NCBI RefSeq assembly: GCF_000190595.1
Contig: NC_015167.1
Coordinates: forward strand, 446,501 to 510,500
Direction of reading: 5' to 3'
Length of the DNA stretch: 64,000 nucleotides
Origin: Cellulophaga lytica DSM 7489
GTDB taxonomy: Bacteria; Bacteroidota; Bacteroidia; Flavobacteriales; Flavobacteriaceae
Positions within the stretch are counted from its first letter, which is position 1. Each line of letters begins with the position of its first letter. Below are positions 39,101-48,200 of this stretch, one piece after another. The notes beneath the pieces are model-generated. The model ran no database searches, was not told the origin of the DNA, and worked only from the letters and a program-made list of their open reading frames with translations. The translations under genes were made by a program, and so were the position numbers.

Positions 39101-39335
39101 ATACGCTATTTGGTTCTGCTTGTATGGTGTAGTTACCATCAAAATCTGTAACTACCCCAACTGTTGTACCCTTTACAACAACACTTACCCCTAAAAGTGG
39201 CTCGCCATCTGCGCTAACATTACCCTTTACGGTTTTTGTTTGTGCTAGAGCCAAACCAAAGCCTATAACAAAAAACAAAATCGTTAAAAAAGCTTTATGT
39301 CTAGACTTAACAAGTAAATTAAATTTCATTTCCAT
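36195..39335 (-). CDS. susC: SusC/RagA-family TonB-dependent oligosaccharide transporter
   Basis: 1046-residue outer-membrane beta-barrel. Signal peptide to about residue 31 (LALAQ), then a CarboxypepD_reg-like domain (about 33-105), a TonB-box-like VVLIGYG (113-119), a plug domain with LQGQIAGVNV, LYVVDGIP and YGTRGSAGVILITTKSG (about 120-235), and the barrel to the C-terminal aromatic (IEFKF). It imports galactan oligosaccharides into the periplasm using the proton motive force via TonB. No N-terminal STN/anti-sigma domain is present, so it does not look like a sigma-factor signalling receptor; control probably comes from the AraC-type regulator. First gene of its operon, with a 296-base upstream region. 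Confidence 0.95.
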   Translation of the reverse strand: MEMKFNLLVKSRHKAFLTILFFVIGFGLALAQTKTVKGNVSADGEPLLGVSVVVKGTTVGVVTDFDGNYTIQAEPNSVLIYSYIGYVAQEIAVGSKSTINVTMVEDIEALKEVVLIGYGVQKKREVTGAVAQVQAEDIEKISTSDVGSALQGQIAGVNVTSSSGQPGSDAVILIRGINSVFGSNSPLYVVDGIPQDGNPQLSIAEIETIDVLKDAASAAIYGTRGSAGVILITTKSGKVGKMDIGITSYMGVQDIVSSVPLMNFEDSMYSQFVRLNNINGTFPNNSFTTLEQNRYDFTNNTNLMDILQEDMALIQNHNLNISGGKEGLRFNVSVNYFDQKGSLINSGLERLNVRANTTYKKGKWTFTTGIGLRTDEQEYTPWQILLDGYRYKPYQQLIDPNSPTVDDSAGAANNNDATNLSFLMAKLKQSDVRKGDNFNARMQVDHQLLSSLKLTTRASLSRTNNTRVRVNPLFTAYSVEGDLIPQQIRSGVYNQSDRSTSATIDGIATFDKTFGDHHVTLVGAVSAEKYTYDSFFAQKFDLFNNEITNLNGATLDANVGTGSGYGQDRTNTLIGMLGRIQYDYKGKYLISASLRRDGTSRFSEENRWIYAPSASAAWIASDEKGWDDIFGQTFNFFKMRFSYGTTGNQSILDYSTAPTIGLGHDYVFGTGSDQVLVLGAIQEAFKNPKAKWEKKIEKNFGMEFGFFNNKLTVTSEVYDGSRTNMLFPVILPPTVGGGNNSSVILNVGDMRNYGTEWSANYKHKGKFSWNVSANYSKNENRITRMSDSNKFSFLGGSQVAPGLPGEDLVTALREGYEAGAFFLVETDGLVTSQEELDEYRQIDPTANLGDLKYVDQLTVDTNNDGIPDAGDGEITLDDRVYKGSGAPEYELGFNFNANYKNVDFSMNWYAAIGGEIINGSKAYAYKQGTHQDLVHQWTLTNPTSTIPSDRGRDHFNYRGYTDYWLQDGSFGRLRNVTLGYTLPKKLNEKLNINKLRFYIAADNLLTITNYDGFDPEIGNDGLSTRGIDAGVYPISTQYRAGIEFKF

Positions 39336-39411
39336 AATCGTTTTTTAAGTTTAGTTACACAAATGTTGGTTTTATTTGCTTTAAGGGTAGTAACAAATGT
39401 TTTTTTAAGTA

Positions 39412-39420
39412 AAACATATG
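39412..39420 (-). promoter_or_regulatory. Candidate operator CATATGTTT upstream of susC
   Basis: On the coding strand CATATGTTT lies 76 bases before the susC ATG, nearly the same distance as CATATGTTC before the GH2 at 3468 (78 bases). The rest of 39336-39632 is AT-rich with no gene. Confidence 0.4.
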
Positions 39421-39561
39421 TATAAAATCTTAAAAAAGTGTTAACTAAATCACGCTGAAACCAGTAAATATGTTGGTTTTGTATTATTTATGTAATTTAA
39501 ACAGTATAAAAATGTTAATTTATAAAAAATTAACGCATTAATTACACAAATTAATAAACAC

Positions 39562-39606
39562 ACAAAAAAACCACCAACACTACAAATAAAATAATGCTGA
39601 TGGTTT
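39562..39606 (-). terminator. Terminator after GH29 (39633)
   Basis: On the - strand AACCATCA pairs with the GGTGGTT arm (one G-U pair), followed by seven Ts. It separates the redox/GH29 operon from susC. Confidence 0.6.
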
Positions 39607-39632
39607 GTTCTATAAAGCTGATGTAAAATTAT

Positions 39633-41120
39633 TTAAAAAACTATTTTGTACACAAAAGCGTAGTTACCATTTTTTGTTTTTGAAGGTTGTATAACCAAAC
39701 CATTTTTTGTTTGTTCCCAAACAATTTTTTGGTTAGTACCCAACATTTCTATTTTTTTTATTTGATGTTTTGTGTTTGCTAATGATTTTATAAAAACCTT
39801 ATCCTTAGGCCAATCTAAAACTATAGCATACAGTATACCATCTTTTGTTGTAAACCTAATGTCTTTTTCTGTGTTGTCTTTATTTTTATGCTCGCTTAAA
39901 TGCCCTTCTACAACCTCCGATGGGCCTTCTCCAAAAACCTCCCAAGTTCTTGTACCATATATAGCTTCTCCGTTTACTTTTAACCAAGCTCCCATTTGCA
40001 GCAAACGTTCTTTAACTTCTGCAGGAATTTCTCCTTTTGCAGTTGGTGTAATATTTAATAAAACTGCTCCGTTTTTACTTACTACATCTACCAAAAAATC
40101 TATAAGTCTGTTTGTAGATTTGTATTTAGGATTTTGAATATGGCTCCAAGATTTCCAGTCTATTGAGTCGTCTGTTAACCAAGTAAAGTCTTTTTTATCA
40201 CTCATTCTAGAACGTTCTAAATCTAAAACTGCAGAGCCAACTGCTAAATCTTTAAATTTATAGGTTACTACAACTTCCTTATTATTTTTTAATCCTTGGT
40301 TGTAAAAGTTTGCTAAAAATTGTTTTCTGTAATCTTCATCAATAATATCCATTTTATTATCAAACCAAACAATATCAGGGTCATACTTAGTAGTTAACTC
40401 TGTAAGTCTGTTTAACCACTCTTCATTAAATGTTTTGTTAGGTAAAGGGTTTGTAGGTTTATCTGCCATAACAAAAGTGCCCTCTGGAACTTTAGGTCCA
40501 TACAATCCCTTATATTTTAAATTAGCAGCATCTGTAGTTTTATCCCAAGTTGGGTACCAAGCGTATAACCAATGCCTGTGGTAAGTAGTAATAAATTTTA
40601 AACCACGAGCCTTTATAGCTTTTTCCATAGCACCAACAACATCTATTTTAGGTCCTTTATCTTTAGCATCCCAGGTGGTTAATTTACTATCCCACATTGC
40701 AAAACCATCTGCGTGTTCTGCTATTGGACCAGCAAATTGTGCTCCTGCATTTACAAATAAATCTGCCCAAGCATCTGCATTAAACTTTTCTGCAGTAAAC
40801 ATTGGTATAAAATCTTTATAACCAAAAGTATCTAAACTACCATACGTTTTTTTATGGTACTTGTTAATAGGGTGCCCATCTACATACATCCACCTAGAGT
40901 ACCACTCATTTTTATATGCAGGCACTGTATATGGCCCCCAATGAAAGTAAATTCCAAATTTTAGGTCCTTATACCATTCTGGCACATTATACTGCTGTAA
41001 AGACTCCCAATCTGCAGTATATTTTAGGCTCTTATTAGGTATTTCTGTTGTTACTTTTTTACTAGCACAACCTGTAAAAAGTAACACTAAGCAAGCTTTT
41101 ATAAAAATTCTGTTTTTCAT
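39633..41120 (-). CDS. GH29 alpha-L-fucosidase-family lipoprotein with altered His pair
   Basis: 495 residues, lipobox LLFTGC (Cys18). Barrel start WYKDLKFGIYFHWGPYTVPAYKNEWYSR and nucleophile Asp254 in DIVWFDNKMD are conserved, as are NGAVLLNITPTAKG and the C-terminal domain. The usual HHDGF sugar-binding block reads EHADGFAMW, so the second His is Ala; in the Thermotoga enzyme both His residues contact the sugar ring. It may therefore accept a different or substituted sugar such as L-galactose or its 6-sulfate. It is the last gene of the operon with the cytochrome and DUF1501/DUF1553 genes (22-base gap), which ties glycosidic cleavage to the redox set. Confidence 0.87.
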   Translation of the reverse strand: MKNRIFIKACLVLLFTGCASKKVTTEIPNKSLKYTADWESLQQYNVPEWYKDLKFGIYFHWGPYTVPAYKNEWYSRWMYVDGHPINKYHKKTYGSLDTFGYKDFIPMFTAEKFNADAWADLFVNAGAQFAGPIAEHADGFAMWDSKLTTWDAKDKGPKIDVVGAMEKAIKARGLKFITTYHRHWLYAWYPTWDKTTDAANLKYKGLYGPKVPEGTFVMADKPTNPLPNKTFNEEWLNRLTELTTKYDPDIVWFDNKMDIIDEDYRKQFLANFYNQGLKNNKEVVVTYKFKDLAVGSAVLDLERSRMSDKKDFTWLTDDSIDWKSWSHIQNPKYKSTNRLIDFLVDVVSKNGAVLLNITPTAKGEIPAEVKERLLQMGAWLKVNGEAIYGTRTWEVFGEGPSEVVEGHLSEHKNKDNTEKDIRFTTKDGILYAIVLDWPKDKVFIKSLANTKHQIKKIEMLGTNQKIVWEQTKNGLVIQPSKTKNGNYAFVYKIVF

Positions 41121-41142
41121 AGTAGGTTAAATAACTTGGAGA

Positions 41143-42534
41143 TTACATTCCTAATACTATTTTAGGAGCATTGTTACTGTTATAGCCTTCCAAATCTTTT
41201 TGTTTTATATTGGTTTTCCAAACATAAGCATATTTTAAGTTCTTCATTTTAGAAAACACTCGTAAACTTTTAGCTGTAATATTAGTTTCAAATAAATTAA
41301 CTGATGTCATTTTTTGTAGACTTGTAAGATACTCTACAGCATTATCTGATATTGGGTTTTTACCAAGCTTTAACTTTTGAATGTTTGTAAATTGACTTAT
41401 CACTTTTACATTTTCATCTGTTATCCCATTACTTTCTAAAGATAACCATATGATATTTTCTTTTATAGGTAACAACTTTTCTAATTTATTATGAAGCTGA
41501 TCTTTGGTTACTTCTTGTATTGTATTGACATCTAAAACTACCTCAAATAAACTAGAATCAAACACTAGCTCTCTTAACCTAAAACCTTCTTTTTCTATAC
41601 TTGCTATTAATTGTTCACTTACTTTAGTTACCGTAGGCAATGCCTCCGAAGAGTTACTATTAGTAAGCCCCAACATAGTGCTAGCAATTGTGGTTATATT
41701 TTCTGGTGTTTCTACATTAGCTACTTTGGTTTTAAAGCCAGCGTTAGAGCTATTTATCCAATAGGTAATAATAGCAATTTCCTCATCAGTTAAGGGTGTT
41801 TTTCCTTCCGGAGGCATAAAATCTTTACTATGAGGGTCTAGTAATACTCTTTTTACCAGTTCAGATTTGGTAGCACTACCAGGTACTAAAACAGGACCAT
41901 TTTTTCCTCCACTATGTATAGAAACACTGTCTACCATAGACAAACCTCCCTTTTTTTTGCTCTGGTTATGACAGCTAATACATTTATTATCTAAAATTGG
42001 AGCCACTAAATGTCCGTAAACCTCAGCTTCTTTTAAATTTGTAACTGCTGCTAATTCTGTTTTTTCTTCTTTGTTAAAAGGTAAGTACTTTACTAGATAA
42101 TCACTACCGTGAGTAAGGTTACCACCGTAATGCCCTGTTACACTTATTACAATAACTAATAAAGTAAGAGCTGCTATATTGGGTTGTAATTTTTTATAGT
42201 TTGATAATTTTATTTTTTCAATTCTAATTAACCAAGCTACAAAGGCTAGTACTGTTGTTACAACACCAAACCAAAAGTGAGAATCCAACGCATTTTCATC
42301 ATAATCTCCACTTAGTGATAACATATAACCTAAAATACAAGCTACCAATGCACTGACACCTCCTAAAAACAATGCTAAAGGAATAGCCGTTGTTAATACA
42401 GGATTTTTTTTAACTCTGCTAAAAACCTCTAATAAAAAGGCAAATACTAAAAAACCTATTGGTAAATGCACCACAAGTGGATGAAACCTACCTAAAAATA
42501 ATACAATATCTGGGACACTATTTTCCATACTCAA
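41143..42534 (-). CDS. Membrane cytochrome c-like protein (DUF2231-like + PSCyt1 + LRR)
   Basis: 463 residues. An N-terminal DUF2231-like membrane part has four predicted helices (about 20-38, 48-72, 86-104, 119-135) and begins FHPLVVHLPIGF. A short periplasmic cytochrome domain of the planctomycete cytochrome c type carries one heme motif CISCH (Cys185, Cys188, His189), KKKGGLSM and KDFMPPEGKTPLT. The C-terminal 170 residues are leucine-rich-repeat-like (NIIWLSLESNGITDENVKVI). It would pass electrons between periplasmic partners and the inner membrane. Fourth gene of the five-gene operon, 9 bases after the NHL gene. Electron donor unknown. Confidence 0.82.
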   Translation of the reverse strand: MSMENSVPDIVLFLGRFHPLVVHLPIGFLVFAFLLEVFSRVKKNPVLTTAIPLALFLGGVSALVACILGYMLSLSGDYDENALDSHFWFGVVTTVLAFVAWLIRIEKIKLSNYKKLQPNIAALTLLVIVISVTGHYGGNLTHGSDYLVKYLPFNKEEKTELAAVTNLKEAEVYGHLVAPILDNKCISCHNQSKKKGGLSMVDSVSIHSGGKNGPVLVPGSATKSELVKRVLLDPHSKDFMPPEGKTPLTDEEIAIITYWINSSNAGFKTKVANVETPENITTIASTMLGLTNSNSSEALPTVTKVSEQLIASIEKEGFRLRELVFDSSLFEVVLDVNTIQEVTKDQLHNKLEKLLPIKENIIWLSLESNGITDENVKVISQFTNIQKLKLGKNPISDNAVEYLTSLQKMTSVNLFETNITAKSLRVFSKMKNLKYAYVWKTNIKQKDLEGYNSNNAPKIVLGM

Positions 42535-42543
42535 CTTATAATT

Positions 42544-43650
42544 TTAAACGCGCTCTAATTTTATTGGAGCCGTTTTATTAGCATTCCATTGGCAGATATA
42601 CAAATTTTTATCTTCATCTACACATACATCATGACCGTGTAAAATGGGTTTGTTTTTTAGTTGATATGATTTTTGAAGAGCTCCGTTTTTGTACTCTGGA
42701 GCAGTGCCTCCCGGATTAGAAACCACTTTATCACCATCTAAAATAGTTACAAAACCAGTGTGGTCTTTCCAGTTTGTTTTTCCAACTTTGGGCTGAGACC
42801 AGCACACACCTGCATACAAGTTAGTATCATCAAAAACTGGTCTGCATACTTGCATATTGGGTAATTTTAATGTTTTAACGTACGTGCCATCTAAGGTAAA
42901 CCATTTAAAACACTGCTCATTTCTTGAGGTACACACAACCATAGGGTTGTTTTTATCTCTGTAATCTATAGCAACACCATGTGCGTTTTGCAAATTGTAA
43001 TTTTTATTGGTGTTGTTATGTCCTCCCCAACGCCTAATAAATTCTCCTTTATAATTGTATTGCAAAATATAATCTTGTCCGTAACCATCTGCCACATAAA
43101 TATCTCCGTTAGGACCTATGGCTATTTCGGTTGGACAAAAATTTTCTCCAGGCTCATAAACTCCTATTGTTTGCGGATGACCAATATCAAAAATAACTTT
43201 ACCATCTGTGGTTGTTTTTGTTATTCTTCCATTATGCTTAACCCATTTTCCTGTTTTATTTAAATACCAACCAGAATCTGCTAAAAACAAAAAATCCTCA
43301 CCACCCTCATTAGATATTTTAAGTCCGTGACCACCAGGGTAAGCTGTTCCCCAAACATCTAAAACCTTACCAGATTTATCAAAAATTATAATATTATTTT
43401 TGGTATGATCACCTATCATTATTAACCTTCCTTTACTGTCCATTTCCATTTCATGGCAATTTAACAAAGGAGTATGCACTGCACTTATTTGTGCCCAATC
43501 ATTATTTACTTTATACGTATAATCTCCGTGGCCTAAAATAGTTTGGTTGGGCTTGCTTTTTTTAAGAATTGAAAAACCGATAGATGGAGTAGCTGTAACA
43601 GCTGCACTAGCTAGAGCTGTATTTTTTATAAAATTTCTTCTAGAAGACAT
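42544..43650 (-). CDS. Tat-exported NHL-repeat beta-propeller protein
   Basis: 368 residues. The N-terminus has a twin-arginine signal (SSRRNFIKNTALASAAV). The rest is a six-bladed propeller of NHL type with blades seen in MEMDSKGRLIMIGDHTKNN, EIAIGPNGDIYVADGYGQD and AHGVAIDYRDKNNPMVVCTS. Relatives are encoded next to PSCyt/DUF1501 genes in Planctomycetes and Bacteroidota, with unknown function. No catalytic residues are evident. Tat export implies that it folds, possibly with a cofactor, before crossing the membrane. 12 bases after the DUF1501 gene. Confidence 0.8.
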   Translation of the reverse strand: MSSRRNFIKNTALASAAVTATPSIGFSILKKSKPNQTILGHGDYTYKVNNDWAQISAVHTPLLNCHEMEMDSKGRLIMIGDHTKNNIIIFDKSGKVLDVWGTAYPGGHGLKISNEGGEDFLFLADSGWYLNKTGKWVKHNGRITKTTTDGKVIFDIGHPQTIGVYEPGENFCPTEIAIGPNGDIYVADGYGQDYILQYNYKGEFIRRWGGHNNTNKNYNLQNAHGVAIDYRDKNNPMVVCTSRNEQCFKWFTLDGTYVKTLKLPNMQVCRPVFDDTNLYAGVCWSQPKVGKTNWKDHTGFVTILDGDKVVSNPGGTAPEYKNGALQKSYQLKNKPILHGHDVCVDEDKNLYICQWNANKTAPIKLERV

Positions 43651-43662
43651 TTATTTGGTTAT

Positions 43663-45177
43663 TTAGGTTAATAAATCTTTTACAACATTACCATGTACAT
43701 CTGTTAAACGGTATCGTCTGCCTTGGTGCTTAAATGTTAAGCGTTCATGGTCTATACCAAACAAATGTAAAAGTGTTGCATGAAAGTCATGTACATGTAC
43801 AGGATCTTTTACAACGTTGTAACTAAAATCATCTGTTTCTCCATAAGTAAAGCCTGGTTTAACACCGGCTCCTGCCATCCACATTGTAAATGCCTTTGGA
43901 TGGTGATCTCTACCATAATTTTCTTTGGTTAATTGACCTTGTGAGTATACTGTACGGCCAAACTCTCCTCCCCAAACAACCAAGGTATCATCTAACATAC
44001 CTCGTTGCTTTAGATCTTTTATTAATGCTGCAGTTGGCTGGTCTGTTTTTTTAGATTGACTTTTTACACCTCCTGGACAGTAACTATGTTGATCCCAACC
44101 CTGATGGTATAGTTGTACAAACTTTACGCCTTTTTCTAACAGTTTTCTGGCCATTAGGCAATTTGCTGCATAAGTACCAGGATCTCTACTGTCTTTACCA
44201 TACATTTCAAAAATTTTATCTGGCTCATCAGACAAGTCTGTTACCTCTGGCACAGAAGTTTGCATTTTAAATGCCATTTCATACTGAGACATTCTTGCTT
44301 GTATTTCTGGGTCTCCGTAAGCATCAGTTTGTAAACTATTTAAATCTTTTAAATAATTTAGCATATGTCTACGGTCATTACCATCATAATTTTCTGGATC
44401 ACTTAAGTACAATACGGGATCTTTACCAGATCTAAACTGTACCCCTTGGTGTTCTGTTGGTAAAAAACCATTACCCCACAAAGCCGCTTTTAAAGGTTGG
44501 CCTTTACCATTTTTAGAAACTAAAGTTATAAACGTTGGCAAATTTTCATTGTCTGATCCTAAACCATAGCTAAGCCAGGATCCAATAGATGGCCTACCTG
44601 GCAACTGGTTACCTGTTTGCATAAAAGTAACTGCTGGTGTATGGTTTATTTGGTCTGTTTGCATTCCTTTTATAAAGCATAAATCATCTACAACCTCAGA
44701 CAAATAAGGCATTGCATTACTAACCCAAGCTCTAGACTCTCCGTATTGCTTAAACGTAAACGAAGATGGCGCTATAGGTAACGTACTTTGGTTGCCACTC
44801 ATCCCAGTTAACCTTTGTCCGCCTATAATAGACTCTGGTAACTCTTTACCAAACATATCTGTTAGTTTAGGCTTATAGTCAAACAAATCCATTTGTGATG
44901 GACCTCCACTCTGAAACAAGTAAATAATTCTTTTTGCTTTTGGTAAATGGTGAGGTAAACCAAGCCTGTTTTTGTTATACGTATTTAATATATCTTCTGC
45001 AGAACTATTCTTATTTATAGACGCAAACATTTTATCTGCTCCTAACAATGTTCCTAAAGCTAAAGCACCTATACCTAAAGATGTCTTTTTTAAAAAATCT
45101 CTTCGGTCTACTTGTTTCTCTAGTTCTTGTAAATCTTTATTAACAGATTTTATTTTTTGGTGATGATTATTACACAT
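43663..45177 (-). CDS. Tat-exported DUF1501 protein (alkaline-phosphatase/sulfatase-like fold)
   Basis: 504 residues. Twin-arginine signal after an N-terminal extension (VDRRDFLKKTSLGIGALALGTLLG, RR at 25-26). DUF1501 hallmarks are KRIIYLFQSGGPSQMDLFDYKP, GKELPESI, HHPKAFTMWMAGAGVKPG and DFHATLLHLFGIDHERLT. The fold is related to sulfatases and phosphatases, but the formylglycine motif is absent, so it is not counted as a sulfatase. It always appears with DUF1549/DUF1553 cytochromes, as here (26 bases upstream). Role unknown; the pairing suggests a redox or desulfation function in the periplasm. Confidence 0.9.
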   Translation of the reverse strand: MCNNHHQKIKSVNKDLQELEKQVDRRDFLKKTSLGIGALALGTLLGADKMFASINKNSSAEDILNTYNKNRLGLPHHLPKAKRIIYLFQSGGPSQMDLFDYKPKLTDMFGKELPESIIGGQRLTGMSGNQSTLPIAPSSFTFKQYGESRAWVSNAMPYLSEVVDDLCFIKGMQTDQINHTPAVTFMQTGNQLPGRPSIGSWLSYGLGSDNENLPTFITLVSKNGKGQPLKAALWGNGFLPTEHQGVQFRSGKDPVLYLSDPENYDGNDRRHMLNYLKDLNSLQTDAYGDPEIQARMSQYEMAFKMQTSVPEVTDLSDEPDKIFEMYGKDSRDPGTYAANCLMARKLLEKGVKFVQLYHQGWDQHSYCPGGVKSQSKKTDQPTAALIKDLKQRGMLDDTLVVWGGEFGRTVYSQGQLTKENYGRDHHPKAFTMWMAGAGVKPGFTYGETDDFSYNVVKDPVHVHDFHATLLHLFGIDHERLTFKHQGRRYRLTDVHGNVVKDLLT

Positions 45178-45203
45178 AATATATCTTTAAAAAAATGGTC
45201 TAT

Positions 45204-48200
45204 TTATCTTTTAGTAATTGTTGCATCTGCATTCATTATTGTACTAGCTACAACGGCATTTGCTGCTACCAGAGCTTTGTTATCTGTGTCAGACAATTTA
45301 AAAGCCCCTGTTTGTAACCAACCTTTTGCTTTATCTAAATTGGCACTAAATTTCTCGTATTCAGATTTTTGCAAATTAATTAGTAGTTTTAGTTCATTTT
45401 GATTGGCATTTCTTCCTGTAAGCCTTAAAAAGGCTAAGTTAACTGCCTCTTTTTCATCTTTTATTTCAGACATTTTTTTACCTAACACCCTAGATGCTTC
45501 TATGTATGTAGGATCATTAAGAACAACAAGAGCTTGTAATGGTGTATTTGTTTTTTGTCTACGAGAAGAGCATAAATCTCTAGTAGGAGCATCAAAAGTT
45601 GCAATAGTTGGGTTTGGCACAGAGCGTTTCCAAATGGTATACATACTTCTTCTGTACAAGCCTTCTTCCCCGTCTTGCACATACTCATCACTATTTACTT
45701 TCCATAATCCTTTAGGCTGATAAGGTTTTACGCTTTCTCCTCCAATTTTTTTGTTTAGCAAACCAGATGCTAACAAGGCATTATCTCTTAACATTTCTCC
45801 AGATAACCTTGAAGACGGACCGCGAGACAACCATTTATTTTCTACATCTACAGCTAATAACTCTTCAGATATTACAGAGCTCTGCTGGTATGTGTTTGTT
45901 AGCATTATAGTTTTAAGTAGTTTTTTTACATCCCAACCAGACTCTACAAAACTAACCGCTAACCAATCTAACAATTTAGGGTGCGTAGGCAGGTTTCCTT
46001 GGTTACCAAAGTCTTCTGAACTTAACACAAGACCTCTTCCAAATAAATTTTGCCAATACCTATTTACCGTTACTCTGGCAGTTAAAGGGTTGTTTTTATC
46101 TGTAATCCACTTGGCTAAACCTAACCTATTTTTAGGCCAGCTATCATCCCATTGCAATATATCTTTTGGCACATTAGGAAAAACAGAATCTGTAGGAGAA
46201 TCATAATTACCACGATCTAAAATATAGGTTTGTCTTGGCGTTTTACGCTCTTTCATTACCATAATCTGCTTAACAGGGTCTATACTATCTACTAGAACAA
46301 GTCTGTCTTTTTCTAATTTTTTTAGCATAGCAGTGTAAGACTCAGAGTTGGTATGTAGGTAATATTTTAATAGTTTATCTTTTTCTGCTTTAGATAAATT
46401 AGCAAAGGTTTTATTTTTAAGTGTTTTTAGTTTTTCTGTATCTGCAATTTGCAACACTTCAATTTCACTTAATTCTTTATTATAAACCAGTAAATCATCT
46501 ACAGTGGCTCCGCCAATACCTTTACCTCTCCATACTGCTCCTATACGCAAACCTGGTTCTAGTTTTTCACTCTCTGGCCCGTATAATCTTATCTCATGAA
46601 ATACAATATCTTTATATAAATTATCATAAACAGTTTTTGTTTTTTGTTTTTCTCCATCTACATAAATAGCTACCCCGTCTGCTTTGCTAGAGCCATCATA
46701 GGTCATAGTAAGTTGTATCCATTTTTCCTTTGGCACATTATTTAATGACTCTATTACTATGGCATTATCTGGATATACATGGGCTAGTAAAGCCTCTAGT
46801 TTATTGTTTTTTATTTTTAAATGATACCCTCTAAAACTGTGTAACTCTGGGCTATTCATTTTATGAAAAATAACTCCCTCTTCTAAATCTTTTGGTATAA
46901 ATACTTTTATACCTATACTAAATGGCTGATTTCTTTGGTAAATACCAATTTTATCTAAATCTAACCAAGTATCTCCATTCATAAACAAACCATTACCACT
47001 AGCTCCTTTTTTGTAAATAGGTTTTTCATTATCTACAAATTGCTGGCGCATTCTTATATTATTTTGTCCGTTACCACCTATAGCATTTGTTATTTTTGGA
47101 GTATTAAAATTAAAAGAGGCCACCAAACCAGTTGGTGCAGGCTGCAATGGTATTTTTTGATGACTATTATTGGCTAACCATTTGTTTGCTTTTGTGGTTT
47201 CATTTTGTGCAGTTTGCGCTACTTTATTTTCTGTAGTATTTACAATTTTTTCTAGATAAGCAATTACCCCTTCTTGCTCTTTAGTTGGCAACATCATTGC
47301 AGGAACTGGTGTAGCTAAATCCCAAGGAATTAAGCCGGTTTCATCTATATTGTTAAAAAAACTATACATTTCATAATAGTTTTTTTGTGAAATAGGGTCA
47401 TACTTATGGTCATGGCATTTTGCGCAAGCGTAAGACAAGCCTAACATACCTTGTGTTACTGTAGCGGTCCTATCTGCAACATACTCAGATCTAAATTCTT
47501 CATCTATAATACCACCTTCTAAATTTTGCGGATGCAGTCTGTTAAAAGCTGTTGCTATTTTTTGTTCTGTTGTTGGGTCATCAAATAAATCTCCTGCCAA
47601 TTGCCAAGTTAAAAACTCATTATATGGCATATTTTCATTAAAAGATTTTATTACCCAATCTCTCCACGGAGAAGTATCTCTATACCTATCATTACTATAA
47701 CCGTGAGTATCTGCATATCTAGAAACATCCATCCAATCTAATGTCATTTGCTCTCCAAAATGAGGAGATGCTAATAACCTATCTATTTGTTTTTCAAAAG
47801 CATTAGTAGAAGTATCATTTATAAAATTTTGTATTTCTTGCTGTGTTGGCGGTAAACCTGTTAGGTCTAAAGAAGCCCTACGGAGTAACATATGCTTATT
47901 TGCTTTTTTAGAAGGTAAAAGGTTTACTTCTTCTAATTTTGCAAGAACAAAATTATCTATAGCATTTGCCGCTAAATTAGGCTCTTTAATTTTTGGTACA
48001 ACTGGCTTTTCTGGTTTAATAAATGCCCAATGATCTTTATACTCAGCTCCGTCTTCAATCCACTTAATTAAAACAGCTTTTTCATAATCTGTTAAGGTTA
48101 AATGAGAACTAGGTTCTGGCATTATTAACTTAGGATCATCTGTCATTATTCTATGAAAAAACTCGCTTTTGTTTAAATTACCTGGAGTAATTGCAAATTT

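Noticed and set aside
43663-45177. Counting the DUF1501 protein as a ninth sulfatase
   Set aside because: The fold is related, but there is no C-X-P/A-X-R formylglycine motif.
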